A DNA stretch of 57,027 bases. Origin: Patescibacteria group bacterium UBA1875. GTDB lineage: Bacteria > Patescibacteriota > CPR2 > UBA1875. The stretch is taken from positions 176,363 through 233,389 of the forward strand of contig DDHN01000008.1 of assembly GCA_002338125.1 (NCBI GenBank), given 5' to 3'. Position 1 is the first letter of the stretch. Each line of letters begins with the position of its first letter. A program made the translations under genes and the position numbers. The notes below the pieces were generated by a model that did no database searches, had not been told where the DNA came from, and was given only the letters and a program-made list of their open reading frames with translations. Positions 39,990-48,560 of this stretch are shown here, one piece after another.

Positions 39990-40991
39990 CTATTTTGAAA
40001 GAGCGCTTTTTTTGTAATCATCAAGATTTTCAAGAGCAATACCGGTGCCCTTGGCAACACAAAGTAAACTATCAGAAGCTACATTGCAGGGAATGCCTAA
40101 AGCCTTAGTGAATAAACGGTCAAGATTTCTTAAAAGTGAACCTCCCCCAGTCATGACCATGCCTCGGTCGATAATATCTGATGATAATTCTGGCGGGGCC
40201 TGTTCAAGGACACTTTTTATGGCAAGTATTATTTTTTCTAGCTCATTTTCGATTGCCTCTGTAACTTCGTTAGCAGTTATGGTAATTGTTTTTGGCAGAC
40301 CGGCAATCATATCTCGGCCTTTAATTTCCATAGTTTTTTCTTTCTCACTTTTTAAGGCTGAGCCTATTTCAATTTTTATCTCTTCGGCGGTTTGATCTCC
40401 AATGGATAGACCATATTTTTTCCGGATATACTCGCCGATTGCCTGATCGATACGATTACCCCCTATCCTTACGGAATTAGCTGCAACGATACCTCCAAGT
40501 GAGATAATGGCGACTTCTGTTGTGCCTCCCCCAATATCTACTATTAAATTACCAGCGGCCGTATCTATTGGGACGTCAGCACCAATAGCAGCAGCAACTG
40601 GTTCGGGGATGATATAGGCTTCTTTTGCCCCGGCCTGTTTTGTAGATTCTATTACAGCTCTTTTCTCAGTTGAGGTTGCCCCAGCTGGTACTGAGATCAT
40701 CACCTCTGGTCTTGTTAGCCTAACGGCCCCTGAGACTTTGTTTATAAAGTAGCGAATCATTGATTCTGTTACTCTATAATCAGCAATAACGCCATCTTTT
40801 AATGGTCGATAGGCAGTGATAGTATCAGGAGTTCGGCCAACCATTTCTTTGGCTTCTTCCCCAACTGCCAAAACCCGATTATCTTCCGTAACGGCAACAA
40901 CCGAAGGTTCGTTAATAATAATTCCTTGTTTGGGAATATATACAAGGACATTAGCTGTCCCTAAATCGATACCGATTCTTTTCGCTAGCAT
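39990..40991 (-). CDS. mreB: Rod-shape actin homologue MreB
   Basis: This 333-residue MreB has phosphate-1 IGIDLGTANVLVY, TRPEVMISVPAGAT, PEPVAAAIGADVPID, phosphate-2 LIVDIGGGTTEVAII and the adenosine motif GMVMTGGGSLLRNLD. MreB filaments guide lateral wall synthesis in rods. mreC, mreD and rodA are not adjacent. Its neighbour upstream is murA, also on the minus strand. A TAAAAT lies 9 nt before the ATG. Confidence 0.96.
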   Translation of the reverse strand: MLAKRIGIDLGTANVLVYIPKQGIIINEPSVVAVTEDNRVLAVGEEAKEMVGRTPDTITAYRPLKDGVIADYRVTESMIRYFINKVSGAVRLTRPEVMISVPAGATSTEKRAVIESTKQAGAKEAYIIPEPVAAAIGADVPIDTAAGNLIVDIGGGTTEVAIISLGGIVAANSVRIGGNRIDQAIGEYIRKKYGLSIGDQTAEEIKIEIGSALKSEKEKTMEIKGRDMIAGLPKTITITANEVTEAIENELEKIILAIKSVLEQAPPELSSDIIDRGMVMTGGGSLLRNLDRLFTKALGIPCNVASDSLLCVAKGTGIALENLDDYKKSALSK

Positions 40992-41000
40992 AACGAAGTT

Positions 41001-41006
41001 ATTTTA
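41001..41006 (-). promoter_or_regulatory. Short-leader -10 for mreB
   Basis: TAAAAT lies 9 nt before the mreB ATG, with no Shine-Dalgarno between them. Confidence 0.4.
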
Positions 41007-41021
41007 GCACGAAGAAAAACT

Positions 41022-42290
41022 TTACTCAATTTCTTTTAACGTAATTCTTCTTATCTTAGCCCCTAATTTTTTGAACTTGCTCTCGATGTTTTCATAACCG
41101 CGGTCAATTATTTCTATTTGATCTAATCTTGATTCGCCGGTAGCGATGATCGCAGCAATAATAAGGGTAGCCCCGGCTCTTAGGTCAAAACTTGTTATTC
41201 TTGTTCCATATAGTGGTGTAGGCCCAGTAATTGATGCTTGATGGGCATCTCTGGCGATTGCTGAGGCTCCCATTTTTGAAAGTTCATTAATATATCCTAA
41301 TCTACCTTCAAAAATTGTTTCATAAATTTCTGATGTACCGCTGGCTTGGGTTGCTAATACGGCCATTGGTGCCTGTAAATCAGTCGGATAGCCCGGATAA
41401 ACCTCAGTCCTAATCTTGATAGGTTTTAGGTTATGGGTAGGCATAATCTGAAGCTGGGTCTGATTTAATATCTTGTAAGAAATATTGGCTCTTTCGAGTT
41501 TTGATAATAAGCTTTCGTGATGTTTTTTCACAAAACCGTTTATAACAACTTCACCCTTTGAACAAGCTGCGGCGATGGCAAAAGTTCCTGCTTCTATTTG
41601 GTCAGGTATGATGTTGTATTTTATTGGTTTTAATTTTTCGGTTCCAGTAATTTTTAAATTATGAGTGCCTATTCCTTCAATATTTACCCCACATTTTACT
41701 AAAAAGTTACAGAGGTCTTGAACATGAGGCTCAGCAGCAGCTAAATTAATTTTGGTGGTGCCTTTGGTTAACGCAGCAGCCATAATTATATTTTCGGTAC
41801 CGGTTACCGAAAAGTCAGCTGTTAATTCCGTAGGTTGAAATTTGTTTACCGAAAGTTTGTAGCCATTATTATCGTCATCAATACTGGTCCCCATCTTTTT
41901 TAAAGCTTCCAGGTGAACGTCAATTGGTCGGGCCCCTATCAAACAACCGCCGGGATGTGGAATATATATTTTCTTATTTCGGGCTAGTAGGGGCGAGATA
42001 AGCAATATCGAAGCTCTTAATTTTCGAACTAATTCGGGAGAGGGATCATTCTTTTCGATGTTTGTTGTATTAAGTACACAAACATTATCTCTCAGGCTGT
42101 AAGTTCCACCAAGTTCTTTGATTATTTCCAAAAGTGCCACAACATCATTAATTTGAGGGACGTTGGAAATTTCAAACTTTCCTTTACCCAAAAGGCATGC
42201 GGCTATTATTGGTAAGGCGGCATTTTTTGAACCAGATACGTCAACTGTCCCATTGAGTTTTGTTGGTCCGTTTATTATTAACTGTTCCAT
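41022..42290 (-). CDS. murA: UDP-GlcNAc 1-carboxyvinyltransferase MurA
   Basis: This 422-residue EPSP-synthase-fold enzyme starts with the substrate lysine in VSGSKNAALP. The catalytic cysteine lies in HPGGCLIGARPIDVHL, the cysteine form that fosfomycin targets. DLQAPMAVLATQASG and the C-terminal DRGYENIESKFKKLGA are also typical. MurA performs the first committed step of peptidoglycan synthesis. It is separate from the dcw cluster. A TATAAT lies 8 nt before the ATG. Confidence 0.96.
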   Translation of the reverse strand: MEQLIINGPTKLNGTVDVSGSKNAALPIIAACLLGKGKFEISNVPQINDVVALLEIIKELGGTYSLRDNVCVLNTTNIEKNDPSPELVRKLRASILLISPLLARNKKIYIPHPGGCLIGARPIDVHLEALKKMGTSIDDDNNGYKLSVNKFQPTELTADFSVTGTENIIMAAALTKGTTKINLAAAEPHVQDLCNFLVKCGVNIEGIGTHNLKITGTEKLKPIKYNIIPDQIEAGTFAIAAACSKGEVVINGFVKKHHESLLSKLERANISYKILNQTQLQIMPTHNLKPIKIRTEVYPGYPTDLQAPMAVLATQASGTSEIYETIFEGRLGYINELSKMGASAIARDAHQASITGPTPLYGTRITSFDLRAGATLIIAAIIATGESRLDQIEIIDRGYENIESKFKKLGAKIRRITLKEIE

Positions 42291-42298
42291 GCCCTGAG

Positions 42299-42304
42299 AT
42301 TATA
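42299..42304 (-). promoter_or_regulatory. Short-leader -10 for murA
   Basis: TATAAT is followed by 8 nt and the ATG at 42290. It lies in a 61-nt gap shared with the divergent PEGA-protein promoter. Confidence 0.5.
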
Positions 42305-42329
42305 GCAAATAGTGGTAATATAGGGAAAT

Positions 42330-42352
42330 TTGCAGTATAATATTCCCTGCAA
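42330..42352 (+). promoter_or_regulatory. PEGA-protein promoter within an inverted repeat
   Basis: TATAAT (42336-42341) is flanked by TTGCAG and CTGCAA, an inverted pair that could be an operator or a start-site hairpin. The start codon overlaps the second arm. Confidence 0.4.
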
Positions 42353-43755
42353 TGAAACATGGACCATCACTTTTTGTGAGACTCATTATTTACCCCATAG
42401 TGGCAGCAATTCTTTCCTTAGTTGCTCTTTTTGTAATACTTATGGCTTCTGGTTATGATATCAAGGTTCAGGACGGCAAGATAATTACTAAAAAGACAGG
42501 CCTTATTATAATCTCAACTACTCCCGGTGAAGCAACTGTTGTTATTGACGGAGAAAAATACAAAGAAAAAACACCGGCGATTAATTTCTTTAAATTAAAA
42601 ATAAATAGAGTCCCCCTAGGAGAGCATTCCCTAAAAATAGCCAAAGAAGGCTATATCCCTTGGGAAGGGGTTGTTAATGTAAGAGAAGGTCTGGTTTCTT
42701 GGCTTGACTATTTATATCTAGTTCCACTTGAAAAAGAAGCTCAGCCATATAATCTCCCTGGTACTGTAACTCAGTCTATTATCTCCAATGACAAGACAAA
42801 AATTTTAGTTAAATGTTTTGATAAGGCTGAAAAAGTAATCTCGATTTGGCAGCTGGATACTGACAATAAGAATATTCAAAAAATTTATGAAGTCTCAGCA
42901 AACCAAGATAGTGATGTCAAGCTTTTGTCTTTTTCATATGACGAAGCTCGCTATCTGTTTTTGCAAACAGAGGGAAAAACTACCTCATATATAGTCAGGG
43001 AAATTAAGGAGAATGGAAACTATTTTAACGTCTCTAGTCTTTTCGATATTGACATTGATAGCATTATGTTTAGCCCCTATACACATAACGAACTTTATGT
43101 GTTAAAAGACCGTAGCCTTTATAATCTTAACCTCTCTAATAAAACATTAAGTGCAATTATCGCCAAAAATGTTTATGGAATTTACGAATCAGAGAATGGT
43201 TTATTGATAATTCAAAACCTAAATGACAATTATGGGTTATATAAAATTAGCCAAAGTGGTGACAAAACTAACATTATAAAAGCACTGCCCTCGTCAGAGA
43301 AGTATAAAGTTTCTTATCTTGAAAATAACAGATCATACTTAATTTATAATTCAGATGATAATGAATTATTGCGTTATACCAACGAGGCTACTAACCCAAA
43401 GTTAGAGACAATCGGTAAAGAAATTTTAAGCTATCAGATATCACCGAAAGACAAGAACAGGATTGGTCTTCTTTCTAGGGATTCATATCTAATATACGAT
43501 ATTGAAAGTGAAGAATATTATACTGTTATTGAAAACAAGAAAATTAATAAAATTAGTTGGTTTAGAGGTGGCGATAATCTTATCTATCATACAGATAATC
43601 AGCTCCGAATGGTTAATTACGATGGTCAATATGATAATTTGTTATTTGAGGCTACAAGTAAAAATACTTGTGTTGCTTCTCCTTCTTCGAATACATTGTA
43701 CTTTACCTCTAACATCGCTGATAACGATATAGATTTATTCACTTTTAGCTTTTAG
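42352..43755 (+). CDS. PEGA-domain membrane protein with propeller-like region
   Basis: This 467-residue protein has an N-terminal transmembrane helix (about residues 10-30). A PEGA domain follows (ISTTPGEATVVIDGEKYKEKTP to GEHSLKIAKEGYIPWEG, about 52-105). After it, a long beta-rich part has recurring short strands resembling a WD40/TolB-like propeller. PEGA domains occur in surface proteins and may bind sugars or protein. Its 3' end overlaps the convergent sortase gene by 21 nt. Confidence 0.75.
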   Translation: MKHGPSLFVRLIIYPIVAAILSLVALFVILMASGYDIKVQDGKIITKKTGLIIISTTPGEATVVIDGEKYKEKTPAINFFKLKINRVPLGEHSLKIAKEGYIPWEGVVNVREGLVSWLDYLYLVPLEKEAQPYNLPGTVTQSIISNDKTKILVKCFDKAEKVISIWQLDTDNKNIQKIYEVSANQDSDVKLLSFSYDEARYLFLQTEGKTTSYIVREIKENGNYFNVSSLFDIDIDSIMFSPYTHNELYVLKDRSLYNLNLSNKTLSAIIAKNVYGIYESENGLLIIQNLNDNYGLYKISQSGDKTNIIKALPSSEKYKVSYLENNRSYLIYNSDDNELLRYTNEATNPKLETIGKEILSYQISPKDKNRIGLLSRDSYLIYDIESEEYYTVIENKKINKISWFRGGDNLIYHTDNQLRMVNYDGQYDNLLFEATSKNTCVASPSSNTLYFTSNIADNDIDLFTFSF

Positions 43756-44754
43756 GGTTTTGAATATTTCGTCCCAAACAGCCTTAAACCAAGCTCCTAA
43801 TGAATTTTTGTCGGTTGAAGGCAGCTTGTCGGTATTTTCGACAATTGTCTCTTTGGTAACAAGTTGTGGTTTCGAATATTTAGGCGCAGTTTGTTTTAGT
43901 TTTACTATTAATCTTTTCCAATTTGTCCCCGGTGGGGTGCAAGTCATCAAGGAAAGAGTTGGGATATCCGTTTGGGCAAGTACGGAAGTGTCACTTGGTG
44001 ATACTGTAACCTTCCCAGTAACTTGGTAAACATATTTATTTCCTTGGTGATATATGATTACTTCGTCGTTAGTGACAAGTTTGTCAAGATTTACAAAAAC
44101 ATAATTATATTTACCCTCTATCCACCAAAAGTTTGAAGAATGTCCGGTGATAAAGGTGTTTCCAACCTCTCCGGGCTGGGCTGTGCCGTAATAATGGACT
44201 AGTCCTTTTTGTAAATATTTTTGAATTGTTGCTTCGTCGTTGGCTTTTGGGAATAAGATGGGTGCGTAAACCTTTATTTTAGGTATTTTGAGGTAAGTTC
44301 CTTCTGGGACAACTTCTCCCGCAGCAATTGGAGCAGATTTGGCATTAGATCCACCGATCAATTCTCGAGTAGTTACTATTCGTGAAGTTGGCTCGTTCTT
44401 GTCTATTTTAAATCTAGAATAAATAATAGGAGCATTTAAGAGTGAGAATAGTAATACAAAAAGTAACCCCCAAGCTAATCCAAATTGAACATACCATTTA
44501 TTCCTTATTAGCCACATCAGCCTTTTTAGAGGTTTCTTAGCTTTTTTGACTAAGCCTTCTTTCCAGGCCAACTTATTGATGACGATTGCTTCTTCATGAA
44601 ATTGATGAGTATCATCATCAACAACGTCAATAACTTCGTCTTTTTCCATAATATTATGACGTTTAAGGATCTCTGCTAGCTCATGCTCTCGCTCGGTTAC
44701 ACGGAAGTGTTTTATAAGTTTTTCCAGCTCTTCTATCTTGGGTTCCCTATTCAT
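43735..44754 (-). CDS. Sortase
   Basis: The ATG at 44754, with AAGGAAT upstream, is preferred to an in-frame TTG 15 nt earlier, giving 339 residues. A cytoplasmic N-terminal region of about 105 residues is followed by one transmembrane helix (VQFGLAWGLLFVLLFSLLNAP). The sortase domain has the catalytic histidine in FITGHSSNFWW, cysteine in LSLMTCTPPG and arginine in WKRLIV. Sortases join LPxTG-like proteins to the cell wall or to pilin. The class is uncertain (D/E-like). A possible substrate with an LPKSG tail is encoded at 55651. Confidence 0.88.
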   Translation of the reverse strand: MNREPKIEELEKLIKHFRVTEREHELAEILKRHNIMEKDEVIDVVDDDTHQFHEEAIVINKLAWKEGLVKKAKKPLKRLMWLIRNKWYVQFGLAWGLLFVLLFSLLNAPIIYSRFKIDKNEPTSRIVTTRELIGGSNAKSAPIAAGEVVPEGTYLKIPKIKVYAPILFPKANDEATIQKYLQKGLVHYYGTAQPGEVGNTFITGHSSNFWWIEGKYNYVFVNLDKLVTNDEVIIYHQGNKYVYQVTGKVTVSPSDTSVLAQTDIPTLSLMTCTPPGTNWKRLIVKLKQTAPKYSKPQLVTKETIVENTDKLPSTDKNSLGAWFKAVWDEIFKTLKAKSE

Positions 44755-44782
44755 TGAAATTCCTTTCAAAATACATTATAAT
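44754..44782 (+). promoter_or_regulatory. tRNA-Leu promoter
   Basis: TTGAAA (44754-44759), 17 nt and TATAAT (44777-44782). The -10 is palindromic and also reads TATAAT toward the sortase on the other strand. Confidence 0.7.
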
Positions 44783-44809
44783 CGGTTGGAATCAGATTTG
44801 CACGTTTTG

Positions 44810-44896
44810 GGGCGAGTGGCGGAATTGGTAGACGCGTAGGTCTCAAAAACCTATGAGAGCAATCTCGTGAGAGTTCGATTCTCTCCTCGCCCACCA
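44810..44896 (+). tRNA. tRNA-Leu (anticodon CAA), CCA encoded
   Basis: The acceptor GGGCGAG pairs with CTCGCCC. The anticodon arm TAGGT-CTCAAAA-ACCTA gives CAA. A long class II variable arm (GAGAGCAATCTCGTGAG) and an encoded CCA are present. Confidence 0.95.
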
Positions 44897-44899
44897 AAA

Positions 44900-45847
44900 T
44901 TATTCTTCACTAATTTTTATAGCTTCTGGTAAGTTCTTTATTACGTCCGAGGCCATTACAGATCTCTCGCCAAACTTTTGTTTAGCGATTTTTCCGGCAA
45001 GTGAATGTAAATAAACAGCTGTAGCCGTTGCTTTAAAGGCTTTTTGGGGATTCTGAGCCCAAAAAGATCCGATCATCCCAGAGAGAACATCGCCGGTTCC
45101 AGCAGTTGCCAGCTCTGGTCCCCCAACTTTATCCTCTATTATTTGACCTTTTTGACTGACTATCACTGTGTTATATCCTTTTAGGACGGTGTGGCAATTT
45201 AGGTGTTCGGATATTATCTTTGCTGCCGCGGCCTTGTGCTTATCGATATATGAAGCTTTTTCGTAATTTCTTTTATCGAATCCTAGTGCTTTAATTATTT
45301 TTCCAGCCTCTCCCGGATGAGGAGTTAGAATAATTTTTGGTTCAATGTTTTGAAAATATTCTTCAACTGCTTCTATCCCTTTTTTTGAGCGTATTGCCTC
45401 TATTCCATGAGCTAAAGCCTTGAGACCGTCAGCATCGATCACCATTGATTTTTTGATTTCACTAAGCACTTCCCAAACTAATTGAACAGTCTCTGAGTTT
45501 TCAGACAGCCCTGGCCCGATAACTACGACATCGGAGATTTTTGCTTGCTCGATAATTTCTTCTTTTGCACTTTTTGATAAACTCCCAGAATGAGTTTGAG
45601 GTAACGGCAAGGTCATCGCTTCTGGCAAGATGTCCTTATAGGCTATTTTCAACTCTTCTGGAAAAGCTAATGTCAGAATTCCTGTGCCACTTCTAAAAGC
45701 AGCTTCACAGGTCAGTAATGCTGCTCCTGTCATTCCTCGTGAACCGGCTATCACTAGTAATCTTCCAGCTTTTGATTTGTAAAAATGGACAGGTCTCTCC
45801 CACAAAATTTCCGGGAAAAGTAATTCGTTTTGATAAATAATATTCAT
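44900..45847 (-). CDS. nnrD: ADP-dependent NAD(P)H-hydrate dehydratase
   Basis: This 315-residue ribokinase-like protein has GSRGMTGAALLTCEAAFRSGTG, VIGPGLSE, VIDADGLKAL, LTPHPGEAGK and the signature GGPELATAGTGDVLSGMIG. It repairs damaged NADHX/NADPHX using ADP. The epimerase domain often fused to the dehydratase is absent, so this is the dehydratase alone. It begins 5 nt after nfo on the same strand, so both may be co-transcribed as a repair pair. Confidence 0.92.
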   Translation of the reverse strand: MNIIYQNELLFPEILWERPVHFYKSKAGRLLVIAGSRGMTGAALLTCEAAFRSGTGILTLAFPEELKIAYKDILPEAMTLPLPQTHSGSLSKSAKEEIIEQAKISDVVVIGPGLSENSETVQLVWEVLSEIKKSMVIDADGLKALAHGIEAIRSKKGIEAVEEYFQNIEPKIILTPHPGEAGKIIKALGFDKRNYEKASYIDKHKAAAAKIISEHLNCHTVLKGYNTVIVSQKGQIIEDKVGGPELATAGTGDVLSGMIGSFWAQNPQKAFKATATAVYLHSLAGKIAKQKFGERSVMASDVIKNLPEAIKISEE

Positions 45848-45852
45848 ATTTT

Positions 45853-46692
45853 CTAACGACGTAACTTTTTTAACCTTTCTAAGCTGATATTCTCATCAGC
45901 TAGCGATTTGTTGTCGGGCGTTTCTACAATGCCGGGTATTCCAATTAATCTACTATCATTTATGATCCTATCAAATGCTTTAAGCCCTATTTCCCCCTCT
46001 CCGATTATCTCATGTCGGTCTAGATTAGAACCTAATTCGCCCTTTGAATCGTTAAGGTGGATCAAAGAAAGTTTTGAAAGTCCAATTTCTTTATCGAATT
46101 CAACCAATGTCTTATCAAAACCGACTGGATTTGAAATATCATATCCTGATGCAAATATATGACAAGTATCTAGGCATACTCTTAATTTATCTGATTTTAT
46201 CTTTTTAATAATATCCCCTATATCGGAAAACTTACAACCTAATCTATTGCCACTCCCGGCGTCTGTTTCTAGTAATATAGGGACTTTTTCTTCGGTGGTT
46301 GTTAGTATTTGCTCTAAGGCGTTTAAAACGGATTTTAAGCCGGCTTGGTAACCACTGCCTGTGTGTGACCCAATATGTGTAACAACTCCGCTGAAACCGG
46401 CATTATCAGCCAGAACAAGACCAGAGATCAAGGAATTGATTGAGTTGGTATATATATATGGATTTTGAGAAGCCAAATTAGTAAGATATATTGAATGCCC
46501 GTAGACCGCACTGAGATTACTCTTATCAAGCTTGTCCTTAAATTTTTCGATTTCATCATTTGTCCGAACGGTAAATTTCCAACCTTTTGGGTTAGAGGTG
46601 AAAACTTGCATTACCTCACAACCAATCAAATTAGCATTATCGATAGACTTATCGATTCCTCCTAATATTGGTACGTGTGCTCCTAATTTCAT
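45853..46692 (-). CDS. nfo: Endonuclease IV (AP endonuclease)
   Basis: This 279-residue TIM-barrel enzyme has LGAHVPILGGIDKSI, MQVFTSNPKGWKF, GHSIYLTNLAS, VTHIGSHTGSG, LLETDAGSGNRLG, VCLDTCHIFASGYDI, HLNDSKGELGSNLDRHEIIGEGEIG and GIVETPDN. These supply the three-zinc site histidines, glutamates and aspartates. It cleaves DNA 5' of abasic sites. A TAAAAT lies exactly 6 nt before the ATG. Confidence 0.95.
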   Translation of the reverse strand: MKLGAHVPILGGIDKSIDNANLIGCEVMQVFTSNPKGWKFTVRTNDEIEKFKDKLDKSNLSAVYGHSIYLTNLASQNPYIYTNSINSLISGLVLADNAGFSGVVTHIGSHTGSGYQAGLKSVLNALEQILTTTEEKVPILLETDAGSGNRLGCKFSDIGDIIKKIKSDKLRVCLDTCHIFASGYDISNPVGFDKTLVEFDKEIGLSKLSLIHLNDSKGELGSNLDRHEIIGEGEIGLKAFDRIINDSRLIGIPGIVETPDNKSLADENISLERLKKLRR

Positions 46693-46698
46693 AATTAT

Positions 46699-46704
46699 AT
46701 TTTA
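46699..46704 (-). promoter_or_regulatory. Leaderless-type -10 for nfo
   Basis: TAAAAT plus ATAATT is followed directly by the ATG at 46692. It lies just beyond the DUF4870 terminator. Confidence 0.5.
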
Positions 46705-46708
46705 GCAA

Positions 46709-46740
46709 TTCAAAAGGCCTCAATAAAGAGGCCTTTTGAA
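46709..46740 (-). terminator. Terminator between DUF4870 gene and nfo
   Basis: TTCAAAAGGCCTC (46709-46721) is a perfect complement of GAGGCCTTTTGAA (46728-46740) around a 6-nt loop. Confidence 0.8.
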
Positions 46741-46750
46741 AAAATCATTT

Positions 46751-47146
46751 TTATTTATTGACTGAATTGCGAGCAATTTTCCCAATAACCGGTAGTTCCC
46801 ATTCTTGGTTTTGGTATGCCTTAACCATTAGCATAATCCAAACGACAACGAAGAGAAGCCAGAACACTGGAATCAATAATCCAAAGATTGCTCCGAAACC
46901 GTAAGTAGCTGCTGCAAATATCCTGGTAATAATAATGAGCACAAAATAGATAGCGATACCGGCGACATTAAATAATATCGATTGCATGGCTGCAAATCGG
47001 ATAAATTTGTTATCTTTTTCTAAGAGATAGAATATAAGTCCGCCAACCCAACCGAAAAGATAAGCAAGCAAAGCCGCAACGTTTGGCTCAAGCCCCGTTC
47101 CACCGGCTAGTGGGTTTTGTGATTCTTGTTTTTTTTCTTCAGGCAT
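46751..47146 (-). CDS. DUF4870-type small membrane protein
   Basis: This 131-residue protein has about three to four transmembrane segments. DUF4870 features are visible: AALLAYLFGWVGGLIFYLLEKDNKFIRFAAMQSILFN, then a second hydrophobic pair ending in MVKAYQNQEWELPVIGKIA. The function of the family is unknown. The 5' leader contains a stable hairpin (CTCTTGGG/CCCAAGAG) shortly before the AAAGGAG site. Confidence 0.85.
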   Translation of the reverse strand: MPEEKKQESQNPLAGGTGLEPNVAALLAYLFGWVGGLIFYLLEKDNKFIRFAAMQSILFNVAGIAIYFVLIIITRIFAAATYGFGAIFGLLIPVFWLLFVVVWIMLMVKAYQNQEWELPVIGKIARNSVNK

Positions 47147-47162
47147 TTAAATCTCCTTTCTG

Positions 47163-47183
47163 CTCTTGGGTTTAGCCCCAAGA
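47163..47183 (-). promoter_or_regulatory. Leader hairpin before DUF4870 gene
   Basis: CTCTTGGG pairs with CCCAAGAG around a short loop, 8 nt before the ribosome-binding site. It may be an attenuator, a stabiliser or the terminator for the upstream methyltransferase; there is no T-run. Confidence 0.4.
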
Positions 47184-47233
47184 GTTAATAAGTTGCCTAA
47201 ATATATTTTACTACTTTAAAACAATGTCAACAA

Positions 47234-47677
47234 CTATTGATTAGTCAACTTGTAGGCCGCTATCCCAAAAGCCACTGCCACATTAAGTGATTCTTTTATT
47301 CCTTTCATAGGAATTGCTATTAATAAATCACATAGCTTTTGTATTTCCCCTGATAGCCCACTAACTTCATTGCCAACAATCAGGGCAAATTTATCAGCAG
47401 TTTTAGCATCAGAAAGTTCTATTGAGTTATCGGAAATTTCAAGGCCAATAATTTGGTAGCCATTATTTCTTAATTTTGCGATTGCATTTTCGGTAGTTTG
47501 CATATCGTAAGCAAGAATATGTTTTTCTGCTCCCAGAGAGGTTTTTAACACTTTCTTATGTTTAATACTTGGAGTTATGCCGCAAAAATAAATTTCTTTG
47601 ATTCCGAAAGCATCGCTACTTCTGATTATAGAGCCAACATTTAGGGCACTTCGTAAATTATCAAGTATGACTATCAT
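47234..47677 (-). CDS. TrmH/SpoU-family RNA 2'-O-methyltransferase
   Basis: This 147-residue SPOUT enzyme has motif 1 DNLRSALNVGSIIRSSDAFG, motif 2 ALIVGNEVSGLS and motif 3 IPMKGIKESLNVAVAFGIAAY. The length lacks the extra substrate-binding N-terminal domain of RlmB, leaving a minimal catalytic knot. The target (tRNA or rRNA) is not determinable. A TATAAT lies exactly 6 nt before the ATG. Confidence 0.88.
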   Translation of the reverse strand: MIVILDNLRSALNVGSIIRSSDAFGIKEIYFCGITPSIKHKKVLKTSLGAEKHILAYDMQTTENAIAKLRNNGYQIIGLEISDNSIELSDAKTADKFALIVGNEVSGLSGEIQKLCDLLIAIPMKGIKESLNVAVAFGIAAYKLTNQ

Positions 47678-47683
47678 TAGTTT

Positions 47684-47689
47684 ATTATA
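47684..47689 (-). promoter_or_regulatory. Leaderless-type -10 for the SpoU methyltransferase
   Basis: TATAAT plus AAACTA is followed directly by the ATG at 47677. Confidence 0.55.
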
Positions 47690-47715
47690 CTATTAAATAA
47701 AGTTCTTAATAACCC

Positions 47716-47744
47716 TTGAAAAAAGAAAAAAAAATTGCTAAAAT
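47716..47744 (+). promoter_or_regulatory. rpmA promoter
   Basis: TTGAAA (47716-47721), 17 nt and TAAAAT (47739-47744). A normal leader with AAGGAGA follows. Confidence 0.65.
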
Positions 47745-47768
47745 ATTTCAGCTAATAAGGAGATATTA

Positions 47769-48050
47769 ATGGCCCATACAAAAGCGGGTGGTTCGACAAA
47801 GCTAGGAAGAGACTCTCAATCAAAAAGGCTTGGTGTTAAAAAATTTGGTGGTGAGTTTGTTCGAGCCGGTAACATTTTGATTCGTCAGAGGGGTTCCAAA
47901 TGGGTGCCTGGCATTAATGTATCTACTGGCAAAGATGATACTTTGTTTGCTACTTGTGATGGTCATATAAAGTTTCAGAAGAAGGCAGAAACTAAATTTA
48001 CTGGCAAAAGTACCGAAAAAACAATTGTAAGCGTTGTCCCCATAAAATAG
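47769..48050 (+). CDS. rpmA: 50S ribosomal protein L27
   Basis: This 93-residue bL27 has the canonical start MAHTKAGGSTKLGRDSQSKRLGVKKFGG and then ILIRQRGSKWVPGINVSTGKDDTLFA. The N-terminus reaches the peptidyl transferase centre. It begins directly at AHTKAGG without the cleavable extension known from Firmicutes. It is monocistronic, with its own promoter and terminator; rplU, the usual neighbour, is absent. Confidence 0.96.
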   Translation: MAHTKAGGSTKLGRDSQSKRLGVKKFGGEFVRAGNILIRQRGSKWVPGINVSTGKDDTLFATCDGHIKFQKKAETKFTGKSTEKTIVSVVPIK

Positions 48051-48069
48051 CCCAAAAGCAAATAAAAAA

Positions 48070-48090
48070 TCCCGTTTACACGGGACTTTT
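48070..48090. terminator. Terminator between rpmA and rplI
   Basis: TCCCGT-TTAC-ACGGGA followed by CTTTTT on the plus strand, with an A-run on the other side, can serve the two convergent genes. Confidence 0.8.
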
Positions 48091-48104
48091 TATATATTTT
48101 TTAA

Positions 48105-48551
48105 CTAGCTTTTTCTTTTAACGGATATTTTGATTGTTGCTTCAACTCCGTGACCAACCCTGGTGGTAATCTCGTAATTTCCCGGTTCTTTTATAGACTC
48201 CTCCATTACTATATTTGAACCATCAATATCGTATCCCTTTGTTTCTAGTAGTTCGGCAATTTCTTTTGGTGTAACGGCTCCATAAAGATGTCCTTCATCG
48301 TTTACTTCTTCTTCAAGTTCAAATTTTTCTTTTTCGAGTTTTGTAGCAATTTTTTTTGCGGCCTCAACCTTAGCCTCTTCTTCTTTTTTCAGTTTGGTCA
48401 TTTTCGATTCTAGCTCTTTTACTTTATCGTCAGTTGCTAATTCAACTATTTTTTTAGGCAGAAGATAGTTTCTGGCATAGCCATCAGCAACATTAACAAT
48501 ATCGCCAATTTTATTGTCCCCCATATTTTGTAAAAATATTACTTTAACCAT
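48105..48551 (-). CDS. rplI: 50S ribosomal protein L9
   Basis: This 148-residue bL9 has the N-terminal domain MVKVIFLQNMGDNKIGDIVNVADGYARNYLLPKKIVELAT, then a connecting helix rich in Lys/Glu and a C-terminal domain (HLYGAVTPKEIAELLE). Its presence is of taxonomic value because L9 is missing in several CPR groups. It is 9 nt downstream of the S41 protease gene on the same strand. Confidence 0.95.
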   Translation of the reverse strand: MVKVIFLQNMGDNKIGDIVNVADGYARNYLLPKKIVELATDDKVKELESKMTKLKKEEEAKVEAAKKIATKLEKEKFELEEEVNDEGHLYGAVTPKEIAELLETKGYDIDGSNIVMEESIKEPGNYEITTRVGHGVEATIKISVKRKS

Positions 48552-48560
48552 ATTACTCCT